Positions 10,928-19,851 of a stretch of DNA of 20,095 bases are shown piece after piece. Where the stretch lies: the NCBI GenBank assembly GCA_000969725.1, contig JXSR01S004174.1. One strand, written 5' to 3'. The notes below the pieces were generated by a model. That model was not told the DNA's origin. It saw only the letters and a list, made by a program, of their open reading frames with translations, and made no database searches. The translations under genes and the position numbers were made by a program. Source of the DNA: Ophiothrix spiculata. Its lineage: Eukaryota > Echinodermata > Ophiuroidea > Amphilepidida > Ophiotrichidae. Every line of letters starts with the position of its first letter. Position 1 is the stretch's first letter.

Positions 10928-11030
10928 TAATCAGGTAATGGCTGATTAATTTGACCAACTCAAAGTGTTCAAAGTCACCCCGGCGTTCAAAGCCGGGATT
11001 CAAAGTCACCCCGGTTTACGGTACTAACAT
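10928..11030. other. Spacer between duplication copies, with GC hairpin and direct repeats
   Basis: TTCAAAGTCACCCCGG occurs twice, at 10968-10983 and 10999-11014. Between and overlapping them CCCGGC (10979-10984) can pair with GCCGGG (10992-10997) around a 7-nt loop. This small GC-rich structure lies only at the junction between the two copies and has no counterpart just before copy A or after copy B. Confidence 0.75.
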
Positions 11031-12630
11031 TTTTGGTCCTCAATTTCAACTTGCTTCTAGCACAGGTAGCATAATTCAGTTATAAAATCTATTTTCAGGT
11101 CGAAAAACTTTTTTCATTAACCTTTAATAAAAGTGCCATTCAGAAAATATATTTTCTGGTTAGTAGAGCTTTGGGGTTTATCAAAAGGATATTTTGCACC
11201 TTCATCAGTAGATTATCCAATTTATCAAAATAAATAGCTTTGCCACAGAAATTCAGAGCCTTAGTATGCAACTTTAGGTAGGCCTACATCAATAGGCTTG
11301 CGAGATGTTGATACCTATCACAATGACAGCTACATTGAGCCATGCATGGAAACAAAAGGAGAAATACTGTAATTGAATTCATACACTGATCCAACTTCAT
11401 TTTTCCAATTTTGTAATTTCAGAGATAACCACATATATCGACACAGGCAGGATAATACAAAATTATATAAACCTCTACGTAAACCACCTAAGCCATGGGG
11501 AGCACCACCTTAGCCATTGGAACACCAATATTTCAAACAGAATAATTTACGAGCAGCAAATTCAACTTCCGAAAAATGTTTCCATGTGATCCCTTACTTC
11601 CTTCGTGATTGCTATATATTATTAGACACTCTGGTAACAATAAAATTATTTCTCATTCATTTGATTTTCAATCATTATGAACCATAAGAGCATTGTGTTT
11701 AACTTCACATATATGTTAAACATGTAACACAAAGTTATAAAACACATCAATCATTTTGAGTCTGTAAAATTGAAAAGAGAAAAACATTTTACAATTCCTT
11801 TTTCATGTAAGTGTAACATCCACATAGTAATGGTATTTCATTTTTGTGTACAGTTCGAAACTTAAGTAGACCTTTCAGAATAGTGTTATAATTCTTTCTA
11901 GCTAGTTCTACAGTTAAAACGTAACTCTGCCATTTGTGCTTGTAAGCATGTCTTTATATAACAATTTGATATTATTCAAAGTGGCAATCGGCTAGCTGAT
12001 GTACATATGAACCATATAAACACAATTTATCAGCATTTCCAATCAAATCTTCACAGTTCAAATTGAGGTTAAAAGTTGTACAATCCAATAACACCTATGA
12101 TGAGGTCAGCAACTGTCTTACCTGACCTGGGAAGGAAGGAGTGACCAAACAAACATTCCAAATAGTACAAGATCTTTACAACTGTGTTGATTTAACGGAA
12201 CTCTGTCACTGATGTGCCCCTCTCTTCTTCAGCATGTCAATGTTAATCTATTTTTGCACCAACGAAGGACAATGACACATGTTTTCAACAACTGGAACCT
12301 CTATCTCAATTGTAATCACCACGATTAAATCTGTAAGCTAATTTCATGATCAAGAACTGCTATTTGACTCAACTGATGAGGCTCACTCTAAAAAACAGTG
12401 ATTTTGTGCAACTCCCATTTATTGAAACTAAACAAGTATTGTAGCTTTAGACCAGATTTAGGGTTATCAGTATGATCTTGTTTGCACGAGTTCAACGCAG
12501 CTACGTGATTTTCTCCGCACTCAATTTGAAATGACAGTTTGGAAATGTCACTTTATCATTCCACATAATTTTCAAATATCAAGTTGAGTACTTGAGTAGG
12601 GCTGTTGCAGGCATGCTAGAATTCAAACAC
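11031..12630. repeat. Segmental tandem duplication, copy B (empty-site copy)
   Basis: This is the collinear partner of 9070-10927. It has no open frame of 60 codons or more, so it carries no sign of a maintained coding sequence. It keeps the unfilled target TAA at 12429-12431 in the context GAAACTAAACAAG, the exact site occupied by the 242-bp element in copy A. The TAGGCCTA palindrome is at 11279-11286. Sequence beyond 12630 no longer matches that beyond 10927. Confidence 0.95.
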
Positions 12631-12779
12631 AGTTAGGTTTAAGTGGGCATGAAAGACTACAATATGAACGAACTTCCTTGATATGGGAGGAACAGACTGG
12701 AGGAAGAAAATGAATTATATAGTTCTTCAGACTTGAGCAATAGTATTAGCAAACATGAAATTCAAGCTGCGATGACAAA

Positions 12780-13039
12780 ACCTGGGGTCGATTTCACTAA
12801 AATTACGATGCATCGTAGCTAACGAAGGGTTCAGCTGGTAACTACTTACTAGATATGAAAAGGACATGAAAACCCTTCGTAAGTGTTCACCGCATCGTAA
12901 GGTATACGAATTATACATTAAAAAAACCAAACCCTTTGTTACAATGCGTGGGGTCAAGAGGTAGTTTTAGCTAACGATGGGTTTGGGTCTTACGATGGGT
13001 TAACGATGCATTTTAACGTTAGTGAAATCGACCCCAGGT
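12780..13039. mobile_element. 260-bp MITE with perfect 20-bp terminal inverted repeats
   Basis: CCTGGGGTCGATTTCACTAA at 12781-12800 is the exact reverse complement of 13019-13038, and the A at 12780 pairs with the T at 13039. Inside are four copies of the 12-mer TWACGAWGGGTT: plus orientation at 12820-12831, 12972-12983 and 12990-13001, and inverted at 12871-12882. The related TWACGATGCAT lies near each end (12803-12813 and 13001-13011). No transposase is encoded. The 76-codon minus-strand frame across its left part is incidental. I see no target-site duplication, so the superfamily is left open. Confidence 0.88.
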
Positions 13040-14335
13040 CCACGCATTTATAGTGTCAATATGATTATTTTTGCGAAAAAGCCAAATTCTCTTCTAAAAA
13101 GATAGGAAAGTAGAGGAAGTAACATAGGTGCTATCTGTTAAGAGCATATATATCCAGATCAATCAGCATAACCACTTTGCTTCTAGATTACATTTTCATG
13201 GGCCTTGGATCCAAATCTGTCAATTCAGTACTATGTGCATAACTGAGCTTCAATGCATGATGAGATGTACCGGTACAATCTTAAATTTGGATCTGGAAAA
13301 TGAAGATTGATCTGAATCTTGTAGATAGCTCAATTATATCTGCATTCCTGGTATGTACCGCCAAATAGCAAGCATTGAAGTGTATTTTTTCTATTTAGCG
13401 CACATTCTCTAAGAAGTGCCCGCTACATTTAAGAAACCTTTCTGTCTTCAACGGATTATGGCTGAAAAGTCTCTTATTCTCTACAATCACTCAAGAGACT
13501 ATTGATTCTATGACTCTTCTTGCAACACCTAGTATACTCTATAAACTAGAAATTTGCAGCAAGGAATCAGACTCTGTTACGAGATCCATAGCATATCCCA
13601 TGTATTCCACAACACTGTGAACTGATTCTTTGTGTTGTGTAAGAGACTAGCAATGATTGATAAAGACCAAATCACTGTGCATTAATATATTTTATGCATG
13701 AATCTTTCATGATTTTGGTATTATTTTTGGCTAATTTTGTTGCTCCACATGGACAAACCTTAAACACAAGTTTATTTGAATATTCAGCAAGATTTTATAC
13801 GTTGGAATATGGATTTATTTATTTCCCCGTAAGGTCATATTGGTTTATGTGTGTTAATCAGCTGCTTGCTGCATACTTTATAGAGTATAGACACCATAAT
13901 TGTCCAATGGCAAAGGATCATCAATTGGTCAGCATTCGGTAACCATCTGCTGAACACTGGGGACTTTTCCAAAATTATAGAAATGAAAACAAGTAGAAAT
14001 CTTAGAACAATGTATTAAATTTAAATTTTATAAGTCGTATCATTCCATTCGCATAATTATCAAAATGTTAAATTCTCAAGGAAAATCCTCTAATAGATGT
14101 TCTATATAGTTTAGTTTTCACTAGGAATCATTCTTTTTCCTCACCCAATATACTGAATCCTGACTTAGTTGCATACACTCGCACAAATCCATGTTCTCCT
14201 AAACTCTGAAATTTCCTTACAAAGTTCACATGAAGCAGGCTCTGGGCTCCATTAATATAATGAAAACTCAAGTGTGACACCAGAAGCCATTTAAAACCTT
14301 TGCTCATTTCAGAGATTTTAGCCCCTGGTCCAAGT
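13040..14335. other. Non-coding interval, nothing firmly recognised
   Basis: An 82-codon plus-strand frame at 13694-13942 begins with a hydrophobic N-terminus (MILVLFLANFVAPHG near the start) that could pass for a signal peptide. The rest has no recognisable domain and there is no supporting context. A small hairpin, CACAACAC (13608-13615) with GTGTTGTG (13632-13639), was noted. No mobile-element end was found. Confidence 0.5.
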
Positions 14336-14568
14336 CGTCATGTGAGTGCAAGAAAGTTGTATCTGCAACAGCTGCCATTTGTCATTAATTTTGGATGGCT
14401 CTTGAAATGGTTCTTCAGGTGATGATGTCACTTTTTAAAAGAACCATTTCAAGAATCACTGACTTAAATGGAAGGTAAATTTTAAGGTGGTTTTCACATG
14501 TAGTGGTCTAGGTGTTGAATAAATATAGGCAGCCATTGCAGTTACGACTTTCTTGCACTTACATGACG
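14336..14568. mobile_element. 233-bp nested foldback element, possible AAGT target duplication
   Basis: The outer arms, 14336-14376 and 14528-14568, are inverted and match over about 41 bp with a few differences. The tip is CGTCATGTGAGTGCAAGAAA on the left and its near-complement on the right. An inner perfect 15-bp stem, CTTGAAATGGTTCTT (14401-14415) with AAGAACCATTTCAAG (14439-14453), forms a second hairpin. AAGT lies immediately outside both tips (14332-14335 and 14569-14572) and may be a target-site duplication. No protein is encoded. It is most likely a MITE, and the family is not recognised. Confidence 0.82.
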
Positions 14569-14652
14569 AAGTACACTTTAAAAAATCTTGATTTCAAGAC
14601 TCTGTGGGTTACACTACACTACCATTTCTCTTGATATATTTCTAATAACATC

Positions 14653-14730
14653 TTTTGTAATAGCTGCTGTGAAACCATTTTTGTAATAGCTGCTGTAAAA
14701 CATGTTTTGTAATAGTTGCTGTGAATCCAT
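14653..14730. repeat. Three-copy 26-bp tandem repeat
   Basis: Units beginning TTTTGTAATAGCTGCTGT start at 14653, 14679 and 14705, an exact 26-bp period. A few substitutions are present, mainly in the second half of each unit and in the third copy (TAGTTGCTGT). It is a short minisatellite just right of the foldback element. Confidence 0.92.
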
Positions 14731-15760
14731 TTAGTTAGCAGAAATAAGCAAAGGAAGGAGTCAACAATTTCCCTGAAAAGGATCTTGTACTTCCAGCCTT
14801 AATGGAGGAGTTTGTGCCAGGAGTAAATTAAGCACTCAATCTTTGACCAGCTTAATGACAGTGAGTTAATATTAACAATCACATTTGCATTTAAAACACT
14901 ATTAGTCATGTCTGTATTAAAGTGTAAACCATCAATTTTTCTGTCAGTTTGCTCAAAAAAGCATTTAAATGAATAAACACAATTTGACAAGAATTATTCT
15001 CATGCTGAAACTGCATTTCTTACATAAAACCTCAGTGGTGATGCATAGTAAACAGCTCAGTGACATCACATTGATTTGAGGTGCAACATGGAAAACATTT
15101 TTTTGTGAATTTTTCCTAAATAATTAGAACATTTACATGAAAGAAAAGACACAAATTTGACATTTGCAACACAGGAAATTTGAGTATTTACTTTAATCAT
15201 TAATGAATCAACTTAATTTTTCCAATAAACTCCAGGTATTTGCAGTTTTGTAAAGAATAAAACAAGAGGCCTAATACTTTTTCATAGCCAAAATGCCTCT
15301 TTGAATGCCCAGTACATTCCATGCAATCAAGCCATACTGGGTATAAGAGAAATGTGTCAGTTTTTATCAGGCAAACTATGGATCTAAAGGGGTTGTTATT
15401 AATATTATACAATAAACCTGCAACCCACAAAGTCTGATATATTTCAGATAATTGAATTTGAATTAGGCTCTGGTCTTATTTAAATTTTTAATTGAATCAA
15501 CTCAATCACACAGGTCATCTACTGGTCAAAATCATAGAATCAAAACAGCAGATGGCAGGAAATATGTTTGCAAAAAAGTACTTCATTGTTACCAACGCCA
15601 ATCATGACGAAAAGTCCAACATTTTAACTCATAGAAGACACAAATATTGTAAATATTACAGAAATGAATGGAATGTATTTAAGTTGTTGCATAGGGGCCA
15701 TTAGCTCTAATATCCTACCTCTTTTAGTTCTCAGCCTATCTAGTGGGAAATAAGGGTGTC
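14731..15760. other. Non-coding interval, nothing recognised
   Basis: Short open frames on both strands (14799-14990 minus, 15200-15430 minus, 15492-15704 plus) carry no recognisable motif. The sequence is AT-rich with several A/T runs. No repeat end or RNA gene was identified. Confidence 0.55.
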
Positions 15761-15800
15761 AAAAATTGGTGGTTTCCACCAGGGCTCGAACCAGGGGACC
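15761..15800 (-). mobile_element. SINE-like fragment with Pol III B box
   Basis: Read on the minus strand, 15792-15782 is GGTTCGAGCCC, a good match to the Pol III B box GGTTCGANNCC. It is preceded by GGTCCCCT and followed by TGGTGGAAACCACC. The same arrangement, GGTCCC, B box, GGNGGAAACCACC, recurs on the plus strand at 16801-16846. A matching A box upstream is not convincing (15838-15849 is the best place). It is likely a remnant of a tRNA-derived SINE. The full limits are unknown. Confidence 0.5.
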
Positions 15801-16800
15801 GCTCCTAGGCAGCAATATCATCTCCATGTAGGATCCCCGTCTATCAACGCATTCGGACTTAAACAATATTTTTCTATTGTAACCTTTTGTAACCTTTGGG
15901 AGCTTTAGGGTTAGACAAACTTTGGCCAAAAAATATGTCATTCTAGTAAAACTGTTCTGTAGCCTACATGTAATTTTTGAATCTACCATAACCTTTTAAA
16001 ACAAGCAGCATAAGCCAAAAAACAGTTGATATTAAAGTTCCAACCTTTTCAAGTTTATTTTAAAAACACCAAATTTTATGAATATTATAGACTTGGGGAG
16101 CTTTCCCTTCTCAAATGTCAGGCAGTTTTTATTCGGTGGATGCAGGAGAGTAACGCTGGGTAAGATGATTTTCACCTTTAAAATAATCTGTTGATTTTAT
16201 AGAAAAAAACGTAGTACATGTATGTTTAGACCAGGTTGTTCATTTTCTGTGCATGTTTGCTCTACTATACTAGAAAAGTTAAGAATCTGTCATTACTGGT
16301 AATCACATTTCATGGTTCTGAACCTATATCACATTGCTGTGCATGCAGGCATGTTTGATAATGAGGGTTCCATATTATCATGTGCTATGTTTCATACAAG
16401 CTTGTTAGCATAGAGTCACAGCTTGTTATGCTAAGGGTTGGACATAATTACCCGGGATAATTACATCCAGATCACCTCGAAACGAGTTGAATAATGATGG
16501 CCATGTCAGTAAATTCAGCATGAGAACAAAATGAGCAGGTAAATTGAACCAATTTGTTTTTTGCCTCCAATAATGATTCTGTGTCTCTCGATCCAATTAT
16601 CACAATGTCAAGCCACTGAGCAGGTGCTGCCATGGCAGCAATTTCATGATCATAGCAAACTCCAGTCATGTATGACATATTTGGACTTAGTCGATTTCTT
16701 GATTTTGTGAAGTTTTGTGGCGTTAGGGTTACTTTTTGCCTTGTACCTTTCTAGATCATAATTGGAAAAGGTTATTGTCATTGGAATGTGCAGTGTGCGA
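15801..16800. other. Non-coding interval between SINE-like fragments
   Basis: This contains TGTAACCTTT twice near 15880-15896 and a small inverted repeat, TTAGCATA (16405-16412) with TATGCTAA (16427-16434). Short minus-strand frames at 15759-15989, 16472-16678 and 16650-16847 have no recognisable motif. Parts next to 15801 and 16800 may belong to the SINE bodies. Confidence 0.5.
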
Positions 16801-16846
16801 GAGGTCCCAGGGTTGAATCCAGGAGGAAACCACCCATATTTTAACA
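16801..16846 (+). mobile_element. SINE-like fragment with degenerate B box
   Basis: GGTTGAATCC at 16811-16820 is one base short of the usual B-box form. It is preceded by GAGGTCCCAG and followed by AGGAGGAAACCACCC. The order and sequence parallel the minus-strand fragment at 15761-15800, and some similarity continues for about 15 bp into the AT-rich tail. It is probably a second decayed copy of the same family in the opposite orientation. Confidence 0.45.
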
Positions 16847-17636
16847 TTTATATTTCTGAGGTGCTTAAAAGTGTTAAGGTTGCAGCAGTTTTATCAATTG
16901 TCATTCATACGAAGTAAAATGCAAAAATATACACTTTTATTTTCAATACCAATTTGAGTATCATACAGAGTACCTGTATATTTGATACTTTATAAACTGC
17001 ATTATGTGACATACAAAAGGAGTGTGTTCACATTTCCTTGGATAAATCCTTTATCCATCTTATACATTACAAGATAACAGAGCCAGTTCTGATCACTGAA
17101 AATGGGTCATTGTCATGGCTTTATTACATGGCTTTGATTTGTCTCGGTGAATCATGTCCTATGATGATATGCTGATGGAAGAAATCCAGATCTTGCGAAT
17201 TACTGTCTTAGTTATATAATGTCCAGTCAATGTTTATGTAATCCGATCACTTCCGAACTTATTGGCCTAGTTGTAGTATTTTCGTTCGATATTGTTTTAT
17301 ATCATTATCAATTTAATAATACCATTTTTCTTCATAATCTTTTATTCTAACGTTGATGCAGGCCTGCGCGGTGTTGTCAAAGGTATCAACGAAACTCGAA
17401 GTTTATTTTGCTAAATTTTAGGCAATAGTGTCCATCTCCATTTCCATAGTGTAGGCCTAAAGGTCCAACTACACAAAACTGTGAATTTTATAGGGTGTGC
17501 CACTCTTCCAACACAAATGACATCTTCCAAGTTCTTTTCTGACATACTGTACTTATTTATGTCAATTTGGGTTGGTTGGCACAAAATTAGGCAAAGAATC
17601 TTGCAGAAGGAGTTACCACTAAGGCAGTTGGATCTA
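16847..17636. other. Mostly unrecognised; right end may be SINE body
   Basis: There is a TAGGCCTA palindrome at 17452-17459. The 70-codon plus-strand frame at 17481-17693 runs through the SINE head on the opposite strand and is not a gene. The segment from about 17560 to 17636 is probably the tRNA-unrelated body of the minus-strand SINE, but its end cannot be placed. Confidence 0.45.
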
Positions 17637-17703
17637 AGCTTGAACCCAGAACCTTTCTATTACAAGTTCAATGTTCTAACCACTGGGAAATAGTAACCAT
17701 CCC
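17637..17703 (-). mobile_element. tRNA-Thr-like SINE head, minus strand
   Basis: Read on the minus strand this is a tRNA-like head. It begins GGGATGG, then CCCAGTGGTTAGAACAT over the A-box region (17684-17671), then an anticodon-loop-like CTTGTAA whose central triplet TGT would be tRNA-Thr. The B box is GGTTCAAGCTT (17646-17636). The spacing of about 35 nt between boxes is normal for tRNA. Extra bases in the D-arm region and poor pairing in the anticodon stem show that it is not a working tRNA. This layout is typical of tRNA-derived SINEs transcribed by Pol III. The family was not identified. Confidence 0.68.
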
Positions 17704-18439
17704 TACATTACATGTATATGAAGAATCTGGTCCAGCATGAACAACTCAAAATTTGGTATGGTTAATATGCACAGGAAGGCAATCTTGCAGGGTCAGAATT
17801 ATAAGAATCTCCCAATCTTTTGTCAAAAGATTCTCATTGAATACTTGAATATTCTCCGAAACTTTTCCATTTGTACATGTATCAAACCTGAAAACTTTGG
17901 CAGAGTTCTTATTGCATGTCTTCAGAGACTTCGGACCCTGAATTCTTTAAAACCTGATATAAACACAAACTCCATGACCTACTAGTACTAGTTTTAATGT
18001 ACAAAGTTCGTTAATAATACATCAATAAATGGCAGCAACCTCATGTATTTTTTTGCTCCTTTGAAATATTAATTTTCATGCACTGAAGCCAGCCAACCTA
18101 CGCATTTGCAATTTTCATCAGACATAAAATATTAATTGGTTCGTGTCACTTGATGTCATCTATCTTTAATCAATCTATATCATTTTTGCAGAACAGTTCC
18201 TTGAGGGGGTGATAATGGTGATGATGATTAGGATGATGAAATATGTCAGCTGCCTTATGGTCAGATTGGACAATTAGAACAGCCAAGGAAACTGGTAGGA
18301 AGGAAGAGTTCTGTTTTTGAGTAAAGGTACAGTAGCCACTCATGAACATGTATCTTGGAAACACAAAATTCCTGATAAGTGTAGCTCTTGCTCAGAGCTG
18401 TCCACTACCCTCTATAGTGAATCAAAAGTGTGCTGAAAG
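17704..18439. other. Non-coding interval with GAT-rich tract
   Basis: This contains a perfect palindrome ACTAGTACTAGT (17981-17992) and a short degenerate GATGAT tract around 18207-18240. An 82-codon plus-strand frame at 17737-17985 and a 64-codon minus-strand frame at 18170-18364 (His-rich because of the GAT tract) have no recognisable motif. Confidence 0.55.
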
Positions 18440-18545
18440 GACCCGGCAGTGCGCTTCTGCCGGGTCTCGTTGCTGGGTCCGTAGGAGGGGCGATCAGGGG
18501 AACGGTGCTAGTTCTAGATAAGTGCTGTAAAGCAATTTAATTAAA
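18440..18545. repeat. GC-rich hairpin unit with dispersed 40-bp motif, SINE/LINE-tail-like
   Basis: GACCCGGCAG (18440-18449) pairs perfectly with CTGCCGGGTC (18457-18466) around a 7-nt loop. The 40-bp motif shared with 7840-7879 follows at 18477-18516. It runs on into ATAAGTGCTGTAAAGCAATT, which resembles the tails of some animal SINEs and LINEs, but that last point is from memory and weak. No Pol III box was found. The whole is likely a fragment of an interspersed repeat. Confidence 0.5.
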
Positions 18546-18708
18546 TGACAGACTAAACAATTTAACAAATTTTAAATTCAAAACCTTGCTTTCTTTGTGC
18601 ATCTTAATTTCACTAATTATAATGATGAAGTTTTGAAGTCAACTAAGTGTATACTTCAAATAGAGAGGGCCTACCATGTAAGCCATACTTTTTTGGAATG
18701 ATAAAATT

Positions 18709-18882
18709 AGGTATTCAAACATGCTGCAGAGTTGTTCATCGCTAATCAACAACGATGCATCCATGCGTCTGCATATTTTTTATCGCGCAAGGGTGGCTTT
18801 AGCCACCCAAGTGTGATAAAAATACGCCGACGCATTGGATGCAGAGTTGAGAGGAACAACTCTGTAGCATGTTTGAATACCT
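18709..18882. mobile_element. 174-bp near-palindromic foldback element
   Basis: The tips AGGTATTCAAACATGCTGCA (18709-18728) and the reverse complement of 18863-18882 match at all but one position, and pairing continues through GAGTTGTTC. Inner matching blocks include GATGCATCCATGCGTC-like and TTTATC/GATAAA segments. The apex is a perfect stem, GGGTGGCT (18791-18798) and AGCCACCC (18801-18808), around TT. Almost the full length can fold on itself. No clear target-site duplication flanks it. It is most likely a MITE or foldback element without coding capacity. Confidence 0.85.
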
Positions 18883-19018
18883 TTCAACAACGAAAATCTT
18901 CCTGAAAACATATAATTAAATTCTAAATGTTTTCAATTTAACAGATACTCATCTCAATAAAAATACTGAATCTGAAACAAAATGTTAATTTTAAATGATT
19001 GTTGCTTTGTCGTTTTCA

Positions 19019-19076
19019 ACTGTTCCCAAGCGCGAGTCCTTGCATGAACTCAAGTTCCTGACTCGCGATGAACAGT
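19019..19076. repeat. 58-nt two-stem hairpin in CpG-dense DNA
   Basis: ACTGTTC (19019-19025) pairs with GAACAGT (19070-19076). CGCGAGTC (19031-19038) pairs perfectly with GACTCGCG (19060-19067). A further CTTG/CAAG pairing is possible in the loop. The surrounding 19030-19190 stretch has far more CpG than the rest of the window. The role is unknown: it may be a decayed foldback element or a regulatory or exonic patch. Confidence 0.6.
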
Positions 19077-19171
19077 GCGCCGATTTATGTGAACTTGATA
19101 AACGCACCTCCGTGTAAGCTGTGCTGTGCGTGACGCGCTTATTTGAATATCAACTGTGGATTCATCACATA

Positions 19172-19217
19172 TCAACAACGGTACGCTCCTGTATAAGGAG
19201 ATACAGTGAGTTGTTGA
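19172..19217. repeat. 46-nt hairpin
   Basis: TCAACAAC (19172-19179) pairs perfectly with GTTGTTGA (19210-19217). An inner stem, CTCCT (19186-19190) with AGGAG (19196-19200), encloses GTATA. The middle part between the stems does not pair well. Confidence 0.55.
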
Positions 19218-19236
19218 ACCAAAATGAATAATTGGC

Positions 19237-19278
19237 GCAGCCGCAGCCACAGCTACAGCCACAACTACAGCCACAGCC
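19237..19278. repeat. Imperfect hexamer microsatellite (ACAGCC), seven units
   Basis: Units in order are GCAGCC, GCAGCC, ACAGCT, ACAGCC, ACAACT, ACAGCC, ACAGCC. It produces Ser/His-rich and Ala/Val-rich translations in short frames on the two strands (19224-19418 plus, 19050-19295 minus). These are consequences of the repeat, not evidence of proteins. Confidence 0.88.
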
Positions 19279-19495
19279 ATTTGAGAGGGAGTCACTTGTC
19301 ATATCCTCATTCAAATGTGCCGCACCAGCTCAAAATAATGCATGTGTTTAACTTTATTCCTAACACAGGGTCAAATATTTATGTTATTTGTCCATTTGAG
19401 GAAAATGTTTTGTTTTGAAGGAAGTAATCAAAATTTATTGTTTCTTTCACCTATTATAACACCACAAAGGACATGTTTGGATCCACTACACTTGC

Positions 19496-19851
19496 ACATA
19501 ATGTGAGACAAACCTTGTGACTTCCTCATCTGACATCCGCTCCAAGATGCAGCTGTGAGTGTGAGAGAATGTTTACATCTCACCCCCTCTCCAATAATCA
19601 CGTCAACAGCATTGCAGAAAAGCAAAAAATTATGTACCAGACTTTATCATTATCAGCATATTTAATATAGGCCTATGAACCAAAAACATTGTCACTTTCA
19701 AATAAATTACATTGTTAATGACATCAAGGTATCATCGCAACAATGTACGTGCAAATCATCATGCTTCTCGCTGTATATAGATCTGTGACCTACTTAAATG
19801 ACCTCCTGTTTTATTCTCTCACACACTACGCTAATGAACAATTTCTGGATT
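19496..19851. repeat. Tandem array unit 1 (356 bp)
   Basis: 19496-19739 matches 19852-20095 at a constant offset of 356 with no indels and about five substitutions in 244 bp (about 98%). The unit begins ACATAATGTGAGACAAACCT, and the sequence before it does not match that before the second copy, so the array probably starts here. The remaining 112 bp (19740-19851) cannot be compared because the window ends. A TAGGCCTA palindrome lies at 19668-19675. Nothing coding is recognised. Confidence 0.93.

Noticed and set aside
13694-13942. Small secreted protein with an N-terminal hydrophobic stretch
   Set aside because: The hydrophobic start is weak evidence in AT-rich DNA. There is no recognisable mature domain, no splice context and no homologue that I recognise.
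17637-17703. Functional tRNA-Thr gene
   Set aside because: The D-arm region has extra bases, the anticodon stem pairs poorly and no matching acceptor 3' strand follows the B box. A SINE head fits better.
19050-19418. Ala/Val-rich minus-strand and Ser/His-rich plus-strand small proteins
   Set aside because: Both compositions are direct translations of the ACAGCC hexamer repeat at 19237-19278. Neither frame has other supporting features.
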